Source of the DNA: Bugulina stolonifera
Taxonomy: Eukaryota > Bryozoa > Gymnolaemata > Cheilostomatida > Bugulidae
Assembly (NCBI GenBank): GCA_935421135.1
Contig: OW285187.1
Coordinates: forward strand, 18,538,429 to 18,602,428
Reading direction: 5' to 3'
DNA: 64,000 nucleotides
Shown: positions 1 to 9,272 of the stretch, piece after piece
Layout of the letters: every line of letters begins with the position of its first letter
How positions within the stretch are numbered: position 1 is the stretch's first letter
Made by a program: the position numbers and the translations under genes
The notes under the pieces: model-generated
Told to the model about the DNA's origin: nothing
What the model saw: the letters and a program-made list of their open reading frames with translations, nothing else
Database searches by the model: none

Positions 1-34
1 AATGTATAGAGCGTATTCCATGTATTCTGTGCAT

Positions 35-73
35 TCTATGTATTCTATGCATTCGATGCATAGAATACATAGA
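35..73. repeat. Perfect 18-bp inverted repeat, loop TCG
   Basis: The left arm 35-52 (TCTATGTATTCTATGCAT) is the exact reverse complement of 56-73 (ATGCATAGAATACATAGA), with a 3-base spacer TCG. It lies at a strand switch of the minisatellite and could form a hairpin or cruciform. Confidence 0.9.
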
Positions 74-277
74 TTGCATTCTATGCATTCTATGTATGGA
101 ATACATAGATTGCATTATATGCATTCTATGCATAGAGTACATTGAATACATAGAATGCATAGACTGCATGCAATGCATTCTATGCATTCTGTGCCTTCTA
201 TGCATTTCATGTATTCAATGCATTGCATGCATAGAATACATAGAATGCATAGAGCGCATTCTATGTAATCTGTGCAT

Positions 278-316
278 TCTATGTATTCTATGCATTTGAT
301 GCATAGAATACATAGA
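278..316. repeat. Perfect 18-bp inverted repeat, loop TTG
   Basis: Arms 278-295 and 299-316 have the same 18-base sequences as the arms at 35-73. The spacer is TTG. Confidence 0.9.
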
Positions 317-601
317 TTGCATTCTATGCATTCTATGTATGGAATACATAGAACGCATAGAGCACATTCAATGCATTCTATGTACTCTATGCATTCTATT
401 TATTTTATGCAATCGATGCATAGAATACATAGATTGCATTCTATGCAATCTATGCGTAGAATACACATAATACATAGAATACATAGACTGCATGCAATGC
501 ATTCTATGCATTCTATGTATTCTATATATTCCATGTATTCAATGCATTCTATGCATAGTATACATAGAATGCATAGAGCGCATTCTATGTAATCTGTGCA
601 T

Positions 602-640
602 TCTATGTATTCTATGCATTCAATGCATAGAATACATAGA
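602..640. repeat. Perfect 18-bp inverted repeat, loop TCA
   Basis: Arms 602-619 and 623-640 are identical to the arms at 35-73. The spacer is TCA. Confidence 0.9.
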
Positions 641-1001
641 TTGCATTCTATGCATTCTATGTATGGAATACATAGAATGCATAGAGCGCATTCAATGCAT
701 TCTATGTACTCTATGCATTCTATTTATTTTATGCGATTGATGCATAGAATACATAGATTGCATTCTATGCAATCTATGCATAGAATACATATAATACATA
801 GAATACATAGACTGCATGCAATGCATTCTATGCATTCTATATATTCCATGTATTCAATGCATTCTATGCATAGAATACATAGAATGCATAGAGCGCATTC
901 TATGTAATCTGTGCATTCTATGTATTCTATGCATTCACTGCATTGAATGTATTCTATGCATATAGTGCATAGAGTGCATAGAGCGCATTCAATGCATTCT
1001 A

Positions 1002-1150
1002 TGTACCCTATGCATTCTATGTATTCTATGCATTCGATGCATAGAATACGTAGATTGCATTCTATGCATTCTATGTATGGAATACATAGATTGCATTATA
1101 GGCATTCTATGCATAGAATACATTGAATACATAGAATGCATAGACTGCAT
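1002..1150. repeat. Minisatellite segment repeating the left end of the window at +981 bp
   Basis: This stretch matches about 21-170 with few changes, including the hairpin, the block TATGTATGGAATACATAG and the following TTGCATTATA. The offset measured on the shared TATGTATGGA (91 and 1072) is 981 bp, exactly 109 nine-base units. The boundaries are approximate. Confidence 0.65.
1016..1054. repeat. 18-bp inverted repeat with one mismatch, loop TCG
   Basis: This is the fourth copy of the same hairpin, 981 bp after the first. The right arm reads ATACGT where the others read ATACAT, so one pair is lost. The spacer is TCG. Confidence 0.85.
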
Positions 1151-1263
1151 AGAATGCATTCTATGCTTTCTATGTATTCTATGCATTCTATGTATTCTAT
1201 GTATTCCATTTATTCTATGCATATAATGCATAGAATGCATTCTCTGTATTCCATGTATTCTAT

Positions 1264-1461
1264 TCAAAGCACATCGCACACTGAAAACTCGCTTTTGTGC
1301 ATGATTGAACATCTTTGACTAGTTTGCAAACTAATAACTCAAGTGAATTTGTCAAAAGTGGCAAATTTGACCATATGTTTCATGTTTGCAAAGGTAAATA
1401 TTGCTTATAAAACCATGTTTTACTGATTTCAGTCGAATTGTGCATTGTCAACATTGCAAAA
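1264..1461. repeat. Truncated first monomer at the array edge
   Basis: Similarity to the satellite begins at about AAGCACATCGCACACTGAAA, the counterpart of TTGGCACAAAACACACTGAAA in full monomers. The first ~50 bp of the monomer are therefore missing and the minisatellite abuts directly. The rest is an edge-type monomer (AAAAGTGGCAAATTTGACC, TTGCTTATAAAACC). Confidence 0.8.
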
Positions 1462-1750
1462 GTGAATGAAATTCATTGTTGCAATCAGCAATTTGGCACA
1501 AAACTCACTGAAAGCATACTTTTAACTCATATTGAACATCTTTGACTAATTTACAAACCAATAACTCAAGTGAATTTGTCAAAAGTGACAAATTTGACAT
1601 GATGTATCATGTTTCCAAAGTTACATATTCCTTGCAAAGCCATGTTTTGACAAATTTGAGATTGTGTTTCACGTTTGCAAAGGTAAATATTGCTTGTAAA
1701 ACCATGTTTTACTGATTTCACACCAATTATGCATTGTCAACATTGCAGAA
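1462..1750. repeat. Long edge monomer (289 bp) with 62-bp internal duplication
   Basis: The segment from GACAAATTTGACATGATG at 1587 repeats with changes from 1649 (GACAAATTTGAGATTGTG). The period is 62 bp, covering the ATGTTTCATGTTTGCAAAG core of the monomer. Confidence 0.82.
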
Positions 1751-1977
1751 GTGAATGAAACATATTGTTCTAAACAGCGTTTTGGCACAAAACACACTGA
1801 GAACTCGCTTTTATGCAAGATTGAACATCTCTGACTAGTTCGCATGTTAACAATTCAAGTGAATTTGCCAAAAGTGACAAACTTGACTTCATGTTTCATG
1901 TTTGCAAAGTTAAATATTGTGTGCAACAGCATGTTTTACTGATTTCAGACAAATTATGTATTGTCAACATTGCAAGA

Positions 1978-2268
1978 GTGAATGAAACACATTGTTCTAA
2001 ACAGCAATTTGGCACAACACACATTGAAAACTTACTTTTATGTACTATTGAACATCTTTGACTGGTTGACAAACTAATAACTCAAGTGAATTTGTCAAAA
2101 GTGACAAATTTGACATAATGTATCCTGTTTCTAAAGTTATATATTCCTTGCAAAGCCATGTTTTGACAAATTTGACATAATGTTTCATGTTTGCAAAGTT
2201 AAATATTGCTTGCAAAACCATGTTTTGATAACTTTCTAGTCGAATTATGCATTGTCAACATTGCAAAA
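1978..2268. repeat. Long edge monomer (291 bp) with 62-bp internal duplication
   Basis: 2103-2164 and 2165-2226 are tandem copies. Both open with GACAAATTTGACATAATG and close with CCATGTTT; the first half has diverged more (TATCCTGTTTCTAAAG against TTTCATGTTTGCAAAG). Confidence 0.87.
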
Positions 2269-2495
2269 GTGATTGAAATTCATTGTTCCAAACAGCAATT
2301 TGGCACAAAACACGCTGAAAACTCACTGTTATGCAATATTGAACATCTTTGACTGGTTTACAAACTAATAACTCAAGTGAATTTGTCAAAAGTGACCAAC
2401 TTGACCATATGTTTCATGTTCGCAAAGTTAAATATTGCTTGCGAAGGCATGTTTTACTGATTTGAGACAAGTTATGCATTGTCAACATTGCAAAA

Positions 2496-2782
2496 GTGAA
2501 TGAAACACATTGTTCTAAACAGCAATTTGGCACAAAACACACTGAAAACTTCCTTTTATGTAATATTGAACATCTTTGACTAGTTAACAAACTGATAACT
2601 GAAGCGACTTTGTTAAAAGCTAAACTTGACCATATGTTTCATGCTTGCAAAATTAAACATTCCTTGCAAAGGCATGTTTTGACAAATTTGACATTATGTT
2701 TCATGTTTGCAAAGTCAAATATTGCTTGTAAAACCATGTTTTACTGATTTCACACGAAATATGCATTGTCAACATTGCAAAA
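2496..2782. repeat. Long edge monomer (287 bp) with internal duplication
   Basis: Two copies of the ATGTTTCATG(C/T)TTGCAAA core occur in one monomer. The second begins at GACAAATTTGACATTATG (2681), and the first copy has a small deletion around AAAAGCTAAACTTGACC. Confidence 0.78.
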
Positions 2783-3069
2783 GTGAATGAAACACATTGT
2801 TCTAAACAACAAATTGGCACAAAACACACTGTAAACCTCTTTTTATGTAATATTGAACATCTTTGACTAGTTAACAAACTAATAACACGAGCGACTTTGT
2901 CAAAAGTGTCAAACTTTACCATATGTTTCATGTCTGCAAAGTTAAATATTCCTTGCAAAACCATGTTTTGATAAATTTGACAGTGTTTCATGTTTGCAAA
3001 ATCAAACATTGCGTGCAAAACCATGTTTCGCACATTCCAGTCGAATTATGCATTGTCAACATTACAAAA
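2783..3069. repeat. Long edge monomer (287 bp) with internal duplication
   Basis: The core is doubled: AACTTTACCATATGTTTCATG near 2911 is followed by ATAAATTTGACAGTGTTTCATG near 2970. Two long monomers lie side by side here, so the edge does not alternate strictly. Confidence 0.78.
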
Positions 3070-3522
3070 GTGAATGAAACACATTGTTCTAAACAGCAAT
3101 TTAGCACAAAACATACTGAAAACTCGCTTTTATGCAAGATTGAACATCTCTGACTAGTTCGCATGTTAACGATTCAAGTGAATTTGCCAAAAGTGACAAA
3201 CTTGACTTCATGTTTCATGTTTGCAAAGTTAAATGTTGCTTGCGAAAGCATGTCTTACTGATTTCAGACGAATTATGCACTGTCAACATTGCAACAGTGA
3301 ATGAAACACATTGTTCTAAACTGCAATTTGGCACATAACACATTGAAAACTTATTTTATGTAATATTCAACATCTTTCACTAGTTTACAAACTAATAACT
3401 CAAGTGAATTTGTCAAAAGTGGCAAATTTGACCATATGTTTCTTGTTTGCAAAGTTAAATATTGCTTGTAAAACCATGTTTTACTGATTTTAGTCGAATT
3501 ATGCATTGTCAACATTGCACAA

Positions 3523-3750
3523 GTGAATGAAATTCATGGTTCCAAACAGCAATTTGGCACAAGACACACAGAAAACTTCCTTTTATGTAATATTGAACAT
3601 CTTGGACTAGTTTACAAACCAATAACTCAAGTGAAATAGTCAAAAACCACAAATTTGACATTATGTTTCATGTTTGCAAAGTTGAATATTGCATGCAAAG
3701 CCATGTTTTATTGATTTTCATTCAAATTATGCATTCTGAACATTGTAAAA
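3523..3750. repeat. Chimeric boundary monomer: edge-type left part, core-type right part
   Basis: The left part has edge states (ATTCATGGTTCCAAACAGC, AAGACACACAG, CTTCCTTTTATGTAATATTG, CTTGGACTAG). From about 3640 the states are those of the core (CAAAAACCACAAATTTGAC, TTGCATGCAAAGCC, ATTTTCATTCAAATTATGC, ATTCTGAACATTG). The change is abrupt, within one monomer. Confidence 0.83.
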
Positions 3751-3978
3751 GTGAATAAAACACATTGTTACAAACAGCAATTAGGTACAAAACACGCTGA
3801 AAACGTACTTTCATGCAATATTGAACATCTTTTACTAGTTTACAAACTAATAACTTAAGTGAATTTGTCAAAAACCACAAATTTGACATTATGTTTCATG
3901 TTTGCAAAGTTGTATATTGCATGCAAAGCCATGTTTTATTGATTTTCATTCAAATTATGCATTCTGAACATTGCAAAA
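3751..3978. repeat. First core monomer (A-like)
   Basis: This is the first monomer that is core-type throughout, with CAATTAGGTAC, ACACGCTG, GCATGCAAAGCC and TATGCATTCTGAACATTG. Minor private changes (GTGAATAAAAC, AAAACGTACTTTC, AACTTAAGTG) fit a position near the edge of homogenisation. Confidence 0.8.
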
Positions 3979-3980
3979 GT

Positions 3981-5832
3981 GAATGAAACACATTGTTACA
4001 AACAGCAATTTGGCACAAAACACACTGTAAACTTACTTCATGCAATATTGAACATCTTTTACTAGTTTACAAACCAATAACTCAAGTGAAATAGTCAAAA
4101 ATCCCAAATCTGGCATTATGTTTCATGTTTGCAAAGTTGAATATTGCATGCAAAGACTTGTTTTATAGATTTTCATCCAAACTATGCATTCTGAACATTG
4201 CAAAAGTGAATGAAACACATTGTTACAATTGTAAAAGTGAATGAAACACATTGTTACAAACAGCAATTAGGTACAAAACACGCTGAAAACTTACTTTCAT
4301 GCAATATTGAACATCTTTTACTAGTTTACAAACTAATAACTCAAGTGAATTTGTCAAAAACCACAAATCTGACATTATGTTTCATGTTTGCAAAGTTGAA
4401 TATTGCATGCAAAGCCATGTTTTATTGATTTTCATTCAAATTATGCATTCTGAACATTGTAAAAGTGAATGAAACACATTGTTACAAACAGCAATTAGGT
4501 GCAAAACACGCTGAAAACTTACTTTCATGCAATATTGAACTTCTTTTACTAGTTTACAAACTAATAACTCAAGTGAATTTGTCAAAAACGACAACTCTGA
4601 CATTATGTTTCATGTTTGCAAAGTTGTATATTGCATGCAAAGCCATGTTTTATTGATTTTCATTCAAACTATGCATTCTGAACATTGCACAAGTGAATGA
4701 AACACATTGTTACAAACAGCAATTTGGCACAAAACACACTGAAAACTTACTTCATGCAATATTGAACATCTTTTACTAGTTTACAAACTAATAACTCAGG
4801 TGAAATTGTAAAAATCACAAATCTGGCATTATGTTTCATGTTTGCAAAGTTGAATATTGCATGCAACGACTTGTTTTATAGATTTTCATCCAAACTATGC
4901 ATCCTGAACACTGTAAAAGTGAATGAAACACATTGTTACAAACAGTAATTTAGTGCAAAACACGCTGAAAACTTACTTTTATGCAATATTGAACATCTTT
5001 TACTAGTTTACCAGCTAATAACTCAAGTGAATTTGTCAAAAACGACAAATTTGACATTATGTTTCATGTTTGCAAAGTTGAATATTGCATGCATAGCCAT
5101 GTTTTATTGATTTTCATTCAAATTATGCATTCTGAACATTGCAAAAGTGAATGAAACACATTGTTACAGACAGCAATTTGGCACAAAAATCACTTAAAAC
5201 TTACTTTTATGCAATATTGAACATCTTCTGCTAGTTTACAAACTAATAACTCAAGTGAATTTGTCAAAAGTCACGAATTTGACATTATGTTTCATGTTTG
5301 CAAAGTTAAATATTGCATGCAAAGCCATGATTTATTGATTTTCATTCAAATTGTGCATTCTGAACATTGCAAATGTGAATGAAACACATTGTTACAAACA
5401 GCAATTTGTCACAAAACACACTGAAAACTTACTTTCATGCAATATTGAACATCTTATACTAGTTTACCAACTAATAACTCAAGTGAATTTGTCAAAAACC
5501 ACAAATTTGACATTATGTTTCATGTTTGCAAAGTTGAATATTGCATGCAAAGCCATGTTTTATTGATTTTCATTCAAATTATGCATTCTGAACATTGTAA
5601 AAGTGAATGAAACACATTGTTACAAACAGCAATTAGGTACAAAACACGCTGAAAACTTACTTTCATGCAATATTGAACTTCTTTTACTAGTTTACAAACT
5701 AATAACTCAAGTGAATTTGTCAAAAACGACAACTCTGACATTATGTTTCATGTTTGCAAAGTTGTATATTGCATGCAAAGCCATGTTTTATTGATTTTCA
5801 TTCAAACTATGCATTCTGAACATTGCACAAGT
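3981..5832. repeat. 1852-bp eight-monomer unit, copy 1
   Basis: This copy is followed directly by copy 2 at 5833. Monomer starts are 3979, 4237, 4465, 4693, 4919, 5147, 5375 and 5603, of types B-like, A2, A, B, C, D, E, A. The length is accounted for by six monomers of 228, one of 226, one of 227 and an extra 31 bp. Comparing with copy 2, I noticed one difference in the stretch read closely (ATCCTGAAC near 4901 against ATTCTGAAC). Confidence 0.9.
4197..4258. repeat. 31-bp local tandem duplication (copy in 1852-bp unit 1)
   Basis: 4197-4227 and 4228-4258 are two 31-bp copies running from ATTG(C/T)AAAAGTG to CACATTGTTACA. They differ by one base, and the duplication displaces the monomer phase by 31 bp. 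Confidence 0.92.
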
Positions 5833-7684
5833 GAATGAAACACATTGTTACAAACAGCAATTTGGCACAAAACACACTGTAAACTTACTTCATGCAATAT
5901 TGAACATCTTTTACTAGTTTACAAACCAATAACTCAAGTGAAATAGTCAAAAATCCCAAATCTGGCATTATGTTTCATGTTTGCAAAGTTGAATATTGCA
6001 TGCAAAGACTTGTTTTATAGATTTTCATCCAAACTATGCATTCTGAACATTGCAAAAGTGAATGAAACACATTGTTACAATTGTAAAAGTGAATGAAACA
6101 CATTGTTACAAACAGCAATTAGGTACAAAACACGCTGAAAACTTACTTTCATGCAATATTGAACATCTTTTACTAGTTTACAAACTAATAACTCAAGTGA
6201 ATTTGTCAAAAACCACAAATCTGACATTATGTTTCATGTTTGCAAAGTTGAATATTGCATGCAAAGCCATGTTTTATTGATTTTCATTCAAATTATGCAT
6301 TCTGAACATTGTAAAAGTGAATGAAACACATTGTTACAAACAGCAATTAGGTGCAAAACACGCTGAAAACTTACTTTCATGCAATATTGAACTTCTTTTA
6401 CTAGTTTACAAACTAATAACTCAAGTGAATTTGTCAAAAACGACAACTCTGACATTATGTTTCATGTTTGCAAAGTTGTATATTGCATGCAAAGCCATGT
6501 TTTATTGATTTTCATTCAAACTATGCATTCTGAACATTGCACAAGTGAATGAAACACATTGTTACAAACAGCAATTTGGCACAAAACACACTGAAAACTT
6601 ACTTCATGCAATATTGAACATCTTTTACTAGTTTACAAACTAATAACTCAGGTGAAATTGTAAAAATCACAAATCTGGCATTATGTTTCATGTTTGCAAA
6701 GTTGAATATTGCATGCAACGACTTGTTTTATAGATTTTCATCCAAACTATGCATTCTGAACACTGTAAAAGTGAATGAAACACATTGTTACAAACAGTAA
6801 TTTAGTGCAAAACACGCTGAAAACTTACTTTTATGCAATATTGAACATCTTTTACTAGTTTACCAGCTAATAACTCAAGTGAATTTGTCAAAAACGACAA
6901 ATTTGACATTATGTTTCATGTTTGCAAAGTTGAATATTGCATGCATAGCCATGTTTTATTGATTTTCATTCAAATTATGCATTCTGAACATTGCAAAAGT
7001 GAATGAAACACATTGTTACAGACAGCAATTTGGCACAAAAATCACTTAAAACTTACTTTTATGCAATATTGAACATCTTCTGCTAGTTTACAAACTAATA
7101 ACTCAAGTGAATTTGTCAAAAGTCACGAATTTGACATTATGTTTCATGTTTGCAAAGTTAAATATTGCATGCAAAGCCATGATTTATTGATTTTCATTCA
7201 AATTGTGCATTCTGAACATTGCAAATGTGAATGAAACACATTGTTACAAACAGCAATTTGTCACAAAACACACTGAAAACTTACTTTCATGCAATATTGA
7301 ACATCTTATACTAGTTTACCAACTAATAACTCAAGTGAATTTGTCAAAAACCACAAATTTGACATTATGTTTCATGTTTGCAAAGTTGAATATTGCATGC
7401 AAAGCCATGTTTTATTGATTTTCATTCAAATTATGCATTCTGAACATTGTAAAAGTGAATGAAACACATTGTTACAAACAGCAATTAGGTACAAAACACG
7501 CTGAAAACTTACTTTCATGCAATATTGAACTTCTTTTACTAGTTTACAAACTAATAACTCAAGTGAATTTGTCAAAAACGACAACTCTGACATTATGTTT
7601 CATGTTTGCAAAGTTGTATATTGCATGCAAAGCCATGTTTTATTGATTTTCATTCAAACTATGCATTCTGAACATTGCACAAGT
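5833..7684. repeat. 1852-bp eight-monomer unit, copy 2
   Basis: This is a near-identical tandem copy of 3981-5832, including the 31-bp duplication and the private variants TGTAAACTTACTTC, AAATAGTCAAAAATCCC and ATTAGGTGCAAAAC. The match ends at 7684, where the next B monomer reads GAAAACTTACTTC. Confidence 0.9.
6049..6110. repeat. 31-bp local tandem duplication (copy in 1852-bp unit 2)
   Basis: This is the same 31-bp duplication as at 4197-4258, exactly 1852 bp downstream. The duplication therefore predates the eight-monomer amplification. Confidence 0.92.
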
Positions 7685-8592
7685 GAATGAAACACATTGT
7701 TACAAACAGCAATTTGGCACAAAACACACTGAAAACTTACTTCATGCAATATTGAACATCTTTTACTAGTTTACAAACTAATAACTCAGGTGAAATTGTA
7801 AAAATCACAAATCTGGCATTATGTTTCATGTTTGCAAAGTTGAATATTGCATGCAACGACTTGTTTTATAGATTTTCATCCAAACTATGCATTCTGAACA
7901 CTGTAAAAGTGAATGAAACACATTGTTACAAACAGTAATTTAGTGCAAAACACGCTGAAAACTTACTTTTATGCAATATTGAACATCTTTTACTAGTTTA
8001 CCAGCTAATAACTCAAGTGAATTTGTCAAAAACGACAAATTTGACATTATGTTTCATGTTTGCAAAGTTGAATATTGCATGCATAGCCATGTTTTACTGA
8101 TTTTCATTCAAATTATGCATTCTGAACATTGCAAAAGTGAATGAAACACATTGTTACAGACAGCAATTTGGCACAAAAATCACTTAAAACTTACTTTTAT
8201 GCAATATTGAACATCTTCTGCTAGTTTACAAACTAATAACTCAAGTGAATTTGTCAAAAGTCACGAATTTGACATTATGTTTCATGTTTGCAAAGTTAAA
8301 TATTGCATGCAAAGCCATGATTTATTGATTTTCATTCAAATTGTGCATTCTGAACATTGCAAATGTGAATGAAACACATTGTTACAAACAGCAATTTGTC
8401 ACAAAACACACTGAAAACTTACTTTCATGCAATATTGAACATCTTATACTAGTTTACCAACTAATAACTCAAGTGAATTTGTCAAAAACCACAAATTTGA
8501 CATTATGTTTCATGTTTGCAAAGTTGAATATTGCATGCAAAGCCATGTTTTATTGATTTTCATTCAAATTATGCATTCTGAACATTGTAAAA
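7455..8592. repeat. Canonical five-monomer higher-order repeat A-B-C-D-E, 1138 bp
   Basis: Monomer starts are 7455 (A), 7683 (B), 7909 (C), 8137 (D) and 8365 (E); the next A is at 8593. Lengths 228, 226, 228, 228 and 228 give 1138. The same A-to-A order and spacing recur at 11965-13102 and 19475-20612. Identity between types is visibly lower than between copies of one type, which defines a higher-order repeat. Confidence 0.92.
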
Positions 8593-9046
8593 GTGAATGA
8601 AACACATTGTTACAAACAGCAATTAGGTACAAAACACGCTGAAAACTTACTTTCATGCAATATTGAACTTCTTTTACTAATTTACAAACTAATAACTCAA
8701 GTGAATTTGTCAAAAACGACAACTCCGACATTATGTTTCATGTTTGCAAAGTTGTATATTGCATGCAAAGCCATGTTTTATTGATTTTCATTCAAACTAT
8801 GCATTCTGAACATTGCACAAGTGAATGAAACACATTGTTACAAACAGCAATTTGGCACAAAACACACTGAAAACTTACTTCATGCAATATTGAACATCTT
8901 TTACTAGTTTACAAACTAATAACTCAGGTGAAATTGTAAAAATCACAAATCTGGCATTATGTTTCATGTTTGCAAAGTTGAATATTGCATGCAACGACTT
9001 GTTTTATAGATTTTCATCCAAACTATGCATTCTGAACACTGTAAAA

Positions 9047-9272
9047 GTGAATGAAACACATTGTTACAAACAGTAATTTAGTGCAAAACACGCTGAAAAC
9101 TTACTTCATGCAATATTGAACATCTTTTACTAGTTTACAAACTAATAACTCAGGTGAAATTGTAAAAATCACAAATCTGGCATTATGTTTCATGTTTGCA
9201 AAGTTGAATATTGCATGCAACGACTTGTTTTATAGATTTTCATCCAAACTATGCATTCTGAACACTGTAAAA
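9047..9272. repeat. C/B hybrid monomer (226 bp)
   Basis: The left part is type C (CAGTAATTTAGTGC). From TTACTTCATGC onward it is type B, with GGTGAAATTGTAAAAATC and GCAACGACTTG. The same hybrid recurs at 16744-16969. Confidence 0.85.

Larger units (their letters stand above)
272..910. repeat. Two tandem higher-order copies inside the minisatellite (about 324 and 315 bp)
   Basis: The order of minisatellite variants in 272-595 is repeated in 596-910, including the orientation flips, the block TATGTATGGAATACATAG and the block ATTTATTTTATGC. The second copy is one 9-bp unit shorter. A third copy begins near 911 and then diverges. Both copy lengths are multiples of 9, as expected if units are added or lost whole. 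Confidence 0.75.
1..1263. repeat. 9-bp minisatellite, strand-switching (TGCATTCTA / TGTATTCTA family)
   Basis: Almost every base belongs to a 9-bp unit of the form TGCATTCTA or TGTATTCTA, or to its reverse complement (TAGAATGCA, TAGAATACA). Orientation flips many times along the tract, so ATGCAT occurs densely on both strands. Because 9 is a multiple of 3, long open frames run through it in several frames and give three-residue periodic peptides (Cys-Ile-Leu or His-Ser-Met type). These are composition artefacts, not proteins. The tract starts before the window and ends at the truncated satellite monomer near 1264. Confidence 0.93.
1462..3640. repeat. Divergent edge subarray with mixed 227-bp and ~288-bp monomers
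   Basis: Monomer starts, by the GTG landmark, are 1462, 1751, 1978, 2269, 2496, 2783, 3070, 3297 and 3523. Lengths are 289, 227, 291, 227, 287, 287, 227 and 226. These monomers differ from each other at many positions and share states absent from most of the core: TTCTAAAC, AAAAGTG(G/A)CAAA, TTGCTTG(C/T)AAAACC and ATGCATTGTCAACATTG. This matches the usual picture of old, unhomogenised monomers at a satellite edge. Confidence 0.88.

Noticed and set aside
1..1263. Telomere repeat
   Set aside because: The 9-bp units are neither TTAGGG-like nor TTAGG-like, lack G-runs and switch strand, so a telomere is not supported.
96..1318. Open frames with Cys-Ile-Leu, His-Ser-Met or Ile-His-Arg periodic peptides
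   Set aside because: A 9-bp minisatellite gives three-residue periodicity in all frames on both strands. The peptides are translations of the repeat and have no independent support.
2701..3153. Overlapping frames on both strands near the edge (2701-3033 minus, 2923-3153 plus)
   Set aside because: They lie inside long edge monomers, overlap each other on opposite strands and contain only satellite sequence.
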